NCBI GenBank assembly: GCA_017477205.1
Contig: JAFUXE010000045.1
Span: 1-10,674, forward strand
Direction: 5' to 3'
Source: Alloprevotella sp.
Lineage (GTDB): Bacteria; Bacteroidota; Bacteroidia; Bacteroidales; Bacteroidaceae
Length of the DNA stretch: 10,674 nt
Position 1 is the stretch's first letter. Each line of letters starts with the position of its first letter. This document shows, one piece after another, positions 1 to 6,303 of the stretch. The notes under the pieces are model-generated. The model had not been told where the DNA came from. It did not search any database and saw only the letters and a list, made by a program, of their open reading frames with translations. A program made the translations under genes and the position numbers.

Positions 1-476
1 AGTCGCTGCTGCACGCTCTCCTTGGCCATCATGTAGTTGACGGTGATGTGCTTTCCTACTTCACGTGCAAAGTCCAGGAAGGTAAAATCCTTCATCCAGT
101 CGTAGTTGTTCACCATCTCTGCGCCGTTAGGGGCATCAGTGTCGAAATCCAGGAACTTGGCCACCTGCTTCTTGATGCACTCCTGGTTGCGGCGCAGCGT
201 CTCGTCATTCAGGAGGTTGCGCTCCTGGCTCTTTCCGCTCGGGTCGCCAATCATGCCCGTGGCACCGCCCACGAGGATGATGGGCTTGTGGCCGCATCGC
301 TGCAGGTGGCGCAGCATCATGATGCCGCAGAGGTGGCCTATGTGCAGGGAGTCTGCCGTGGGGTCGGTTCCGAGGTATGCCGTCACGGTTTCGCGCTGCA
401 GCAGCTCCTCCGTGCCGGGCATCATCTGCGCCAGCATGCCGCGCCAGCGCAGTTCTTCTACAAAGTTTTTCTTCAT
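1..476 (-). CDS. tyrS: Tyrosyl-tRNA synthetase, N-terminal part (cut by window edge)
   Basis: This cytoplasmic class I aminoacyl-tRNA synthetase charges tRNA-Tyr with tyrosine using ATP. The 158 visible residues begin [17 protein letters not shown] and carry the bacterial TyrS signatures. These are the tyrosine-pocket stretch [16 protein letters not shown] (residues 34-49) with the class I HIGH motif at 45-48, and [16 protein letters not shown] (68-83). NNYDW and [18 protein letters not shown] follow in the expected order. The KMSKS loop, anticodon-binding region and S4-like C-terminal domain lie beyond base 1, so their integrity cannot be judged. The start at 476 gives the usual N-terminal length and sits just downstream of a Bacteroidetes -7 box. 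The gene appears to be transcribed alone, 74 bases after the stop of the membrane-protein gene on its right. Confidence 0.97.
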   Translation of the reverse strand, partial: MKKNFVEELRWRGMLAQMMPGTEELLQRETVTAYLGTDPTADSLHIGHLCGIMMLRHLQRCGHKPIILVGGATGMIGDPSGKSQERNLLNDETLRRNQECIKKQVAKFLDFDTDAPNGAEMVNNYDWMKDFTFLDFAREVGKHITVNYMMAKESVQQR

Positions 477-507
477 ATCTGATATGATTGTTTATTCATT
501 CGGGATG

Positions 508-515
508 CAAAAGTA
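508..515 (-). promoter_or_regulatory. Predicted tyrS promoter, -7 box
   Basis: The minus strand reads TACTTTTG, a perfect match to the Bacteroidetes -7 consensus TAnnTTTG. It lies 31 bases before the tyrS ATG, which leaves a leader of about 25 bases. No TTTG stands 19-21 bases upstream; the nearest is only 12 bases away (528-531), so the -33 element is weak or absent. Confidence 0.6.
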
Positions 516-550
516 AGTGATTTTTAGCAAACAGCCTACATTCTGCCGTA

Positions 551-1003
551 TCAAACAACCGCGTAGGCCGATATCAGGAGCGCATAGCGTGCGAATTTGC
601 CTACGGCGATGTTGAATGCAGAGTACAGCAGGCGGCACCGCAGGTAGCCCAGACTCACCGTGACGACGCTGCCCAGGAAAGGCACCCACGCCAGCAGTCC
701 TGCCCACGAACCGTACTTGCGCACCTTCCGCAGTCCCCGTTCAAGCTTCTCCGGCGACACGTGCGCGTAGCGGCTTATCCACTCCTCCTTTCCCAGCGAA
801 CCGATACCGTAGTTCACCAGGCCGCCCAGCGTGTTTCCCGCCGTGGCGCAGAGGAGCAGTTCCGTGGCGTCGGCGCCCGCCGCCAACAGCCCCAGCAGCA
901 CCACCTCCGAGGCAAAGGGAATGACGCTCCCGCCCAGCAGTGCTGCCGCGAACATGCCCCAGTTGCCATAGGAAATGAGGGCCTCCGTCAACGATTCCGT
1001 CAT
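551..1003 (-). CDS. Small inner-membrane protein, YqaA branch of the DedA/SNARE-associated family
   Basis: The 150-residue hydrophobic protein resembles E. coli YqaA in length and motif order. After a short N-terminus there is a membrane segment (about 16-42) with SEVVLLGLL at 32-40, then AGNTLGGLVNYGIGSLG (55-71). A charged stretch rich in Lys and Arg (72-97) leads to GLLAWVPFLGSVVTVSLGYLR (102-122), and a last membrane segment carries KFARYALL. SEVVL, GNxLGG and the WxPxxG loop are the family landmarks. Relatives of the wider DedA family are membrane transporters or flippases linked to lipid carriers and proton-motive force; the function of the YqaA branch is not established, so no substrate is assigned. 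It seems to be a single gene between tyrS and the efflux operon. The start at 1003 is preferred because the next Met (17) would cut into the first membrane segment. Confidence 0.86.
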   Translation of the reverse strand: MTESLTEALISYGNWGMFAAALLGGSVIPFASEVVLLGLLAAGADATELLLCATAGNTLGGLVNYGIGSLGKEEWISRYAHVSPEKLERGLRKVRKYGSWAGLLAWVPFLGSVVTVSLGYLRCRLLYSAFNIAVGKFARYALLISAYAVV

Positions 1004-1011
1004 AGTGGGTG

Positions 1012-1019
1012 CAAAAGTA
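1012..1019 (-). promoter_or_regulatory. Predicted promoter -7 box of the YqaA-like gene
   Basis: The minus strand reads TACTTTTG, a perfect TAnnTTTG match. Only eight bases separate its last G from the ATG at 1003, so the transcript would have a very short leader or none. No TTTG is seen 19-21 bases upstream. Confidence 0.5.
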
Positions 1020-1080
1020 GGGAAAAGTCTGCGGAACGCCGCGCCCGCGCCCCGTTTTTGTATGGGAGGGAATCGGACGA

Positions 1081-2610
1081 CTATCCGCGGGCGGCGGACA
1101 GCTGGCGGCGGACGATGCGGGCAAGCACCTTGGGGTGCCGCATGCGACGCATGGTGCTTCGCACGGGCTGCACGTCATAGAGGAGCATGAGCAGGAGCAC
1201 GAGGGTTGCCGCGAGGCATATCCAGCCATACATCTGCTTGACGCTGACGAGGAGGATGTTCTGTATGTCCAGGGGGTCAACGCGGGAGAGGTTGTCAGCG
1301 ATGTGACGGCGAAGCTGATAGGCGTATGCGCCGCCGCTGATGCTTTCGACAACACCATTGCGCACGAAGCCGCTGACGGTGAGTGCCATGAGGAACGTGG
1401 GGAACCCAATAAGGTCCTTGAGGTAAAGGGTCATGGTGGAGAAGAAGATGGCATAGCCGAAGGTGCGCAGGAAAGTGGGCAGATAGAGGCGTGGGAGGTC
1501 GAGTTCCGGAGACACGTAGAAGTACAGCAATACCTGATGGAGGAGCAGGGCGGCGAAGCCGAGGGTGAGCAGGCGGGTGTACTTCTGGTGCAGGGGGCGG
1601 TGCCAGAAAATGGTGAAGGCACAGCCGCCGACGTAGCCGAGCAATTCCGGAAGGTAGAGGCTTTGCGTGGCGGTCCATCCCCAGTGGAGCACACCGCCAG
1701 TGAGGGTGTTCTGGAGCACGTGGGGTGTGGCGTTCATGACCTCGGCAACGAGGAACATGCCCATGATGGGCAGCAGACGCCAGTGGCGGAAGACGTCGGG
1801 GGAGAGATAGGGGTGGCGGATGTGGCACATGCGGCCGATGCTGGCGGCGAGCGTCAGGGGAAGGGCGAGGAGTACGGCACGCCACGTGGGGCTATCCTGC
1901 CAATTGTAGTATTCGCCGTAGGTGAAAAGCCAGATGACCTCCAGCATGACCAGCGACCAGAGCAGGCAGCCCAGCCAGTCGAGGGAGACGAGCGGCAGCT
2001 TGTGGGGCATCATGCGCCAGGGATGTATGCAGAGACGCACGAAAAGAACGAGGGCAAGCATGAGGAGGCTGATAGCGGCGTGCATCGCCTGCCACGAGCC
2101 GAAAAACTCCGTCAGCTGTGAGGCCATCCAGTTGCTCAGGGGCATGGCGCCGAGAATGACGATGTAGATGGTAGGGAGGAACACGCCAAAGTCCTGGCGG
2201 GGCGATATCCAGAGCCGCAGGTTGGAGAAGCACTCAAAAGTGGCAACAAGCTTGAAGAAACCTGCAACGTAGGACAATGCGCAGAGCAAGGGCACATTTG
2301 TCGTGACGAGCGTAAGCAGTCCCGAGACCGTGACGACAAGAGCGGCTGTTGTGAGAATCTGGCCGTTGGTGAAGCGCAGTTTGAAGCGGAAAATGAAGGG
2401 AAAGGGCATATTGACTCCCACAACGCCGCACATGGCGATGAACTGCCAGTCCTCGCGCAACAGGCCGGAGGTACCGGTCATGTGGGCAACGTTGGAGAAG
2501 TAAACACCGCCGCTGAGCTGGAACAGCAGCGCGAAGGAGAGGAATATCCATGGCCGCACGTCTTTCGGGAACCACGGGCGGAACATGGGGAAGAAGGGGC
2601 TTGTCGTCAT
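1081..2610 (-). CDS. Major facilitator superfamily drug exporter, EmrB/DHA2-like
   Basis: The 509-residue integral membrane protein is probably the inner-membrane pump of a tripartite exporter, driving efflux by proton antiport. Its length fits the 14-segment DHA2 family (EmrB is about 510 residues). Hydrophobic segments alternate with short loops throughout, from about residue 21 to 480, and the tail (485-509) is Arg-rich and cytoplasmic. The family assignment rests mainly on this topology and on being the third gene after a TolC-like and an EmrA-like gene, 19 bases behind the adaptor. The loop after the second segment reads RFKLRFTNGQ (75-84) and lacks the Asp and Gly of the usual motif A. 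The motif C region keeps only part of its pattern (LGAMPLSNWMASQL). The substrate cannot be read from the sequence. It is the last gene of the operon; only a weak GC hairpin follows its stop. Confidence 0.9.
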   Translation of the reverse strand: MTTSPFFPMFRPWFPKDVRPWIFLSFALLFQLSGGVYFSNVAHMTGTSGLLREDWQFIAMCGVVGVNMPFPFIFRFKLRFTNGQILTTAALVVTVSGLLTLVTTNVPLLCALSYVAGFFKLVATFECFSNLRLWISPRQDFGVFLPTIYIVILGAMPLSNWMASQLTEFFGSWQAMHAAISLLMLALVLFVRLCIHPWRMMPHKLPLVSLDWLGCLLWSLVMLEVIWLFTYGEYYNWQDSPTWRAVLLALPLTLAASIGRMCHIRHPYLSPDVFRHWRLLPIMGMFLVAEVMNATPHVLQNTLTGGVLHWGWTATQSLYLPELLGYVGGCAFTIFWHRPLHQKYTRLLTLGFAALLLHQVLLYFYVSPELDLPRLYLPTFLRTFGYAIFFSTMTLYLKDLIGFPTFLMALTVSGFVRNGVVESISGGAYAYQLRRHIADNLSRVDPLDIQNILLVSVKQMYGWICLAATLVLLLMLLYDVQPVRSTMRRMRHPKVLARIVRRQLSAARG

Positions 2611-2629
2611 TCTTCGATGATTGAGGGAA

Positions 2630-3751
2630 TCAGTGTGCGGGAGAGACCTCCACCTCCACGTTCAGGCCGGCGAGGAGGCGTCGCACGTCGTCGGCATTGT
2701 TGTCCGCTGCAAGGGTGATGCGCACGGGGATGCGCTGTTCCACCTTGACGAAGTTACCTGTGGCGTTGTCCGTGCGCAGTCCGCTCATGGCCGTACCTGT
2801 GGCTGCCGATATGGATTCCACCGTTCCGCGGAACCTGAGGCCGGGCAGGGCGTCGGCCGTGAACGTGACGGGGGCTCCGAGGGAGATGCCCTTCATCTGC
2901 GACTCGCGGTAGTAGGCCATCACCCACACCTGTGCGTCATCTACAACCTCCACGACGAGCTGCCCGGGCTGCAGGAGCTGACCCTCGTGGATGTCCTTGC
3001 GGCCTACGTAGCCGTCGCAGGGGGCGAGAATGACCGTGTAGCCCAGATTCAGGCGCGCGAGGTTCAGCTGTGCCTCGGCAACGCTGACGCCCGCCTGGCT
3101 CTGGCTGACGCGTTGCGTCTGCTCCCCCAGCACCACGGCTGTGGCCTGACGGTTTGCGGAGGCCTGCGTCTGTCCCGCACGGGCGGCGTCTGCGGCAGCC
3201 CGTGCACGGTTGTAGCGTGCCGTAGCCTCATCGTAGCGCGTCTTCATCTGGTCGTACTGTTGCTGCGTCACGGCACCCTTTTGCAGTAAGGCGGCATAGC
3301 GCTCGAAGTCCTTGCGGGCATTCTCCATGCCTACGCGCACCTCCTCGGCTGCAGCCTCGGTTTCGGCTACGCTGGCGGAAGCCACGCTGATGCCTGCCTG
3401 TGCCACTTGGACGTGCCGTTCCGTTGTGCCGATGCCTGCCGCCGTAGCCGCAGAGCCCGACCGCGAACCGCGCAGGGCGGCTTCGGCCTGAGCCAGCTGG
3501 AGGCGATATTCGGCATCATCGATGATGAGGAGTGTGTCACCCTTGCGGACGTGCTGGAACTCCTCGAAGCGTACTTCGCGGACAAAGCCCTGTACACGGG
3601 TGTGGACGGGCGTGATGTGGCGGCACACCTGTGCGTCGTCCGTCCACTCCACGCCGGGATGCCAGAAGCGGGATGCTATCCATACCATCGCGCCGACGAG
3701 CAGGGCGATGATGAGCGCGTTCCATGCGCGCTTGACTGTTTTTTTCTTCAT
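2630..3751 (-). CDS. Periplasmic adaptor (membrane fusion) protein, EmrA/HlyD family
   Basis: The 373-residue adaptor links the inner-membrane pump to the outer-membrane channel. A short Lys/Arg-rich start precedes one membrane anchor (about 10-27). EWTDDAQV (35-42) is the conserved EmrA-type entry. The first half of the lipoyl domain spans about 47-80 (HTRVQGFVREVRF, VRKGDTLLIID). Residues 80-235 are rich in Ala, Gln and Glu and form a long alpha-helical hairpin. The second lipoyl half (LGYTVILAPCDGYVG, about 235-262) leads into a beta-barrel region (262-355). A single anchor and no lipobox fit partners of MFS pumps rather than RND pumps. Its ATG overlaps the stop of the TolC-like gene by four bases (ATGA), so translation is probably coupled. 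Length and domain order are typical and nothing appears broken. Confidence 0.95.
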   Translation of the reverse strand: MKKKTVKRAWNALIIALLVGAMVWIASRFWHPGVEWTDDAQVCRHITPVHTRVQGFVREVRFEEFQHVRKGDTLLIIDDAEYRLQLAQAEAALRGSRSGSAATAAGIGTTERHVQVAQAGISVASASVAETEAAAEEVRVGMENARKDFERYAALLQKGAVTQQQYDQMKTRYDEATARYNRARAAADAARAGQTQASANRQATAVVLGEQTQRVSQSQAGVSVAEAQLNLARLNLGYTVILAPCDGYVGRKDIHEGQLLQPGQLVVEVVDDAQVWVMAYYRESQMKGISLGAPVTFTADALPGLRFRGTVESISAATGTAMSGLRTDNATGNFVKVEQRIPVRITLAADNNADDVRRLLAGLNVEVEVSPAH

Positions 3752-5049
3752 ATCTTTCCGGTTATGTATTCCAGTTTGTAGTAGGCAAAGGCAATTCCCA
3801 CGCGAGCTTCCACCTCGTGGAGTTCTGCCTGAAGTTTCGTGTTCTGTGCGTCCACCATGTCGGTGACGAGTGCCAGCTGGTTCTCGTAGCGGTCGCTGAC
3901 TACGCTGTAGTTCTGCGCTGCCAGTTCCACGCCCTTCCGGCGCGTTTCAAGTTCCACAAAGCTTTGCAGATAGTCCGTGTAGGCAGCCTGTACGGCATTG
4001 TCCACCTGCTCTTCGACTACGGATTGGCGCACGCCTGCCTGTTGCAACTGCGTGCGTGCCTGCCGCAGGCGCTTGTTCTGTTTGAAGAGCGAGCTGATGT
4101 TGTATTGCAAGCCCACACCTACGTACCAGACGTTCAGGTTCTTGTCAATGGGCGGAATCTCGAACGTGACAGGGCCGCTGAACGTGTTGGCGGCAAAGAG
4201 CGACACCTTCGGCCGCAGTTCGCTGCGTGCCATGCGCTCCTGCTGTCCCGCTATTTGTGTCGCCAAGTCAGCCGTCTCCAGCTGCGGCGACGATAGACGG
4301 GCCTGGTGTTGCCAGACGGTCTCTCCTTCGCGCGCGTACATTTTATATATAATGGTGCTGTCGGGTCGGATGTCCGTACCCGTAGGTAGTCCCAGCGTGT
4401 GGCATAGCTGGTGGCAGACGATGGAGCGCTGTCCTTCGAGGCGTTTTACTTCCAGCTCCAGGCTCTGAAGCTGGAGCTCGTAGCGTGTCAGGTCGTTCTT
4501 CAAGGCCATTCCCTGCGCATGGCGCTCGGCCGTGTGGCCGATGAGCTGGCGTGTCAGGGCGATATTGCTGCGATACACCTGCAAGCCGTTGTCGATGCGG
4601 AACAGGTCAAGGTACTGCCCCAGTGCCATGAAGCGTTGCTCGCCCTGTGCCTGCCGCAGTTCCGCTGCCGCCATGTCGCGACCAAGTTCCGCCAGGCGGA
4701 TGCCCGCAGTATGCGCCCCACCCGTATAGACCGCCTGTGCGGCTTCCACGGCCAGGGAATTTCCGAAGTGCGGCGAATGGTAGCCATGCCAAGAGGAGAA
4801 GTCGCGGTCGGCCATGAGGATGTTTCCGTTGTAGGCCACCGATGCAGCCGCCTTTACGTCCGGGAGCCTCAGGCTCTTGGCCGCAGCCACACCCTGCTCC
4901 GCCACTTCGACGTTGGCCTTGCGCTCGGCAAGTGTGCGGCTTTCCGCATCTACGAGGGCGAAAAGTTCCTCCACTGTCAGCCGCCTCACCTCCTGTCCCG
5001 AGGCTCCAAGCCCCAGAAGGGTTGCCGCCAGAAAAAGTCTTATTCTCAT
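3748..5049 (-). CDS. TolC-like outer-membrane efflux protein (OEP family)
   Basis: The 433-residue outer-membrane channel subunit is the exit duct of the exporter and should act as a trimer. A signal peptide (about 1-18, MRIRLFLAATLLGLGASG) with no lipobox Cys precedes RRLTVEELFALVD, the usual OEP start. Long amphipathic helices rich in Ala, Gln, Leu and Glu follow, in two similar halves (about 35-210 and 250-425), as expected for the two OEP repeats. KSLRLPDVKAAASVAYNGN (54-72) in the first half and ARSELRPKVSLFAANTFSG in the second are the two Leu/Arg-Pro-x-(Val/Leu) strand starts of the family. It is the first gene of the operon, starting 33 bases downstream of a -7 promoter box. A TolC-like gene inside a pump operon, instead of one shared TolC, is common in Bacteroidetes. 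Confidence 0.93.
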   Translation of the reverse strand: MRIRLFLAATLLGLGASGQEVRRLTVEELFALVDAESRTLAERKANVEVAEQGVAAAKSLRLPDVKAAASVAYNGNILMADRDFSSWHGYHSPHFGNSLAVEAAQAVYTGGAHTAGIRLAELGRDMAAAELRQAQGEQRFMALGQYLDLFRIDNGLQVYRSNIALTRQLIGHTAERHAQGMALKNDLTRYELQLQSLELEVKRLEGQRSIVCHQLCHTLGLPTGTDIRPDSTIIYKMYAREGETVWQHQARLSSPQLETADLATQIAGQQERMARSELRPKVSLFAANTFSGPVTFEIPPIDKNLNVWYVGVGLQYNISSLFKQNKRLRQARTQLQQAGVRQSVVEEQVDNAVQAAYTDYLQSFVELETRRKGVELAAQNYSVVSDRYENQLALVTDMVDAQNTKLQAELHEVEARVGIAFAYYKLEYITGKI

Positions 5050-5070
5050 ACCGTTTTATATATCTGCTTG

Positions 5071-5086
5071 TTTTGCGGCCGCAAAA
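5071..5086. promoter_or_regulatory. Perfect 16-bp palindrome over the efflux-operon start site (candidate operator)
   Basis: The sequence TTTTGCGGCCGCAAAA equals its own reverse complement over all 16 bases. It overlaps the last five bases of the -7 box (5082-5089) and covers the predicted transcription start of the operon. A protein bound here would block RNA polymerase; alternatively the 5' end of the mRNA would fold. Which protein would bind is unknown: AraC-type regulators usually prefer direct repeats. Confidence 0.45.
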
Positions 5087-5089
5087 GTA
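5082..5089 (-). promoter_or_regulatory. Predicted efflux-operon promoter, -7 box
   Basis: The minus strand reads TACTTTTG, a perfect TAnnTTTG match, 32 bases before the ATG of the TolC-like gene. The positions where a -33 TTTG should stand (5109-5114) hold part of the nine-base dyad ATGCGGCAT instead. A good -7 box without a -33 box suggests the promoter needs an activator. Confidence 0.6.
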
Positions 5090-5155
5090 CAGCTTCCACG
5101 CCGCCCTCATGCGGCATAAAACACGCGCAGAATGGTACTTTTCGGAACAGACGGT

Positions 5156-5186
5156 TTTGTTTTTATCCCTGAAAACCCCAATTTTG
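5156..5186 (+). promoter_or_regulatory. Predicted promoter of the AraC-family gene
   Basis: TTTG at 5156-5159 is followed, after exactly 19 bases, by CAATTTTG at 5179-5186, which matches TAnnTTTG in five of its six fixed positions. The spacing matches the Bacteroidetes -33/-7 consensus. The ATG at 5206 lies 19 bases beyond the -7 box, giving a short leader. This is the most complete two-part promoter in the window, so the regulator is probably expressed at a basal level. Confidence 0.6.
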
Positions 5187-5205
5187 CAGGCAAAAGGGCC
5201 AATGT

Positions 5206-6060
5206 ATGGACAAAGAGACGACAGAAGACAAGCGTGCGTGGCTCACCACCTCTGCGCTCCCGGAGTGGCAGCATGAGCCTTCCGTGCTCAGCGTGGGTGC
5301 CGTGGTGCTTTGCCGCAGCGGGCGGGCCGAAGTGCGCGTAAACTTCGACCGCTACGAACTCACGCGCGGAGCCGTCATTACGCTTTTCCCCGGCGACGTT
5401 GTTCATGTCCGTGGCGATGCTGATTTTGAGATCCTCACCTATACCGCACCCCTTTTGCGCGAAGCCTGCCTGCAGCTGGAGCATACCGTCTATACTCTGT
5501 TGCGCGAAGACCGCTGCAGGCAGGTGCCTCCTGCCGGCGGTGTCAGCGGCGGCGCAGGCATCGTAACCAGTATCGTGGAGAGTATGTTCTCTTTCCTACG
5601 TGTCTATTTCCAACAGCCCGGATGTACCTGCCTTGACCAGCTCGTGCTGCTGCAACTCAAGGCCTTCTTCCTGGGATTCTACGACTACCTCTACCGATAT
5701 CCCCAGCAACGACCGCCCGAGAGCGGCACACGTCGCACGCGTGAGCTCTTCCAGAGCTTCCGCCAACTTCTGGAGGCAGACTACCGCAGCCATCGCACCG
5801 TGCAGCACTACGCCGGGCGGCTCAGCATTACGCCCAAATATCTTGGCACCATCGTGCGCGGCGTCACTGGTTTCTCCGCCAAGGCAGTCATTGACCACTA
5901 TGCCATCCTGCAACTCAAACTCCGCCTGCGGCATTCGCAGCAGAGCATCGCGGAGATAGCTTGGGAGTTCCATTTTGCCGATGCCAGCTTCTTCTCCCGC
6001 TATTTCCGCCAGCACACGGGGCTTACGCCCGGACAGTTCCGGCGTGGCAGCAAAAGCTGA
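5206..6060 (+). CDS. AraC-family transcriptional regulator
   Basis: The 284-residue regulator has an N-terminal sensing part and a C-terminal AraC-type DNA-binding domain. Residues 20-100 look like the cupin-like barrel of the family (GRAEVRVNFDRYELTRGAVI, FPGDVVHVRGD). A helical linker follows (about 110-180). The DNA-binding domain runs from about 186 to 280, with two helix-turn-helix units: VQHYAGRLSITPKYLGTIVR (199-218), then SIAEIAWEFHFADASFFSRY (247-266). It ends in the signature FRQHTGLTPGQFRR (267-280). The gene is transcribed away from the efflux operon across a 156-base shared region, so it most likely controls that operon, usually as an activator in this family. The inducer is unknown. 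The ATG at 5206 is preferred: another ATG at 5202 is out of frame, and the leader then fits the promoter. No convincing terminator follows. Confidence 0.94.
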   Translation: MDKETTEDKRAWLTTSALPEWQHEPSVLSVGAVVLCRSGRAEVRVNFDRYELTRGAVITLFPGDVVHVRGDADFEILTYTAPLLREACLQLEHTVYTLLREDRCRQVPPAGGVSGGAGIVTSIVESMFSFLRVYFQQPGCTCLDQLVLLQLKAFFLGFYDYLYRYPQQRPPESGTRRTRELFQSFRQLLEADYRSHRTVQHYAGRLSITPKYLGTIVRGVTGFSAKAVIDHYAILQLKLRLRHSQQSIAEIAWEFHFADASFFSRYFRQHTGLTPGQFRRGSKS

Positions 6061-6183
6061 GAAAGCTTTGAATAGCTCGGGAAGAGTACCGCTTCGAGAG
6101 GCAAACCTCCGAGAGGCGAGACAGGCGAACGGCGGGCGGCGAAAAAAAACGAGGGGAAAGCTGTGCGGGTAAGGGGAAATGCG

Positions 6184-6191
6184 TATCTTTG
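6184..6191 (+). promoter_or_regulatory. Predicted promoter of the large secreted-protein gene, -7 box
   Basis: TATCTTTG is a perfect TAnnTTTG match. A weak -33 candidate, TGTG at 6162-6165, stands 18 bases upstream. Transcription would start near 6197, leaving a leader of about 105 bases, much longer than for other genes here. The 6061-6183 stretch before it holds no gene; it carries the octamer CGAGAGGC twice (6094-6101 and 6110-6117) and a run of eight A at 6142-6149. Confidence 0.65.
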
Positions 6192-6303
6192 CAGCGCACG
6201 AGAGGAAAAACGAAAGATAATTAAAAATTATGAATGAGAAATCGAGAATCAAGGATACCAATTCACTCTATTTACTAACATAAAAAACCAACCAACAAAC
6301 GCA
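6192..6303 (+). other. AT-rich 5' leader with a possible 17-codon upstream ORF
   Basis: This untranslated leader is markedly A-rich against the GC-rich gene it precedes and has no Shine-Dalgarno site, as is usual in Bacteroidetes. The bases before the start (about 6281-6303) are almost only A and C. An ATG at 6230 opens a frame of 17 codons (MNEKSRIKDTNSLYLLT) ending in TAA at 6281-6283. A second, overlapping ATG at 6234 opens 14 codons. The dyad ATAATT-AAA-AATTAT (6217-6231) covers the first ATG. Whether any of it is translated cannot be told; AT-rich DNA yields such frames by chance. Confidence 0.25.

Noticed and set aside
1031..1042. Hairpin GCGG-AACG-CCGC after the MFS gene as a terminator
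   Set aside because: It has only four pairs and, on the minus strand, only four T bases a short distance after it; too weak to call.
1135..2121. Plus-strand open frame of 328 codons inside the MFS gene
   Set aside because: It encodes a highly charged His/Glu-rich chain with no hydrophobic core and lies opposite a well-supported membrane protein.
2621..3289. Plus-strand open frame of 222 codons opposite the adaptor gene
   Set aside because: It lies wholly over an EmrA-type gene with clear domains and has no promoter or family signature of its own.
5136..5143. TACTTTTC as a second -7 box for the AraC gene
   Set aside because: The last G of the consensus is missing, and the TTTG-N19-CAATTTTG pair downstream is a better promoter.
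6053..6069. AAAGCT-AGCTTT dyad after the AraC gene as a terminator
   Set aside because: A six-pair, AT-rich stem overlapping the stop codon without a T-run does not make an intrinsic terminator.
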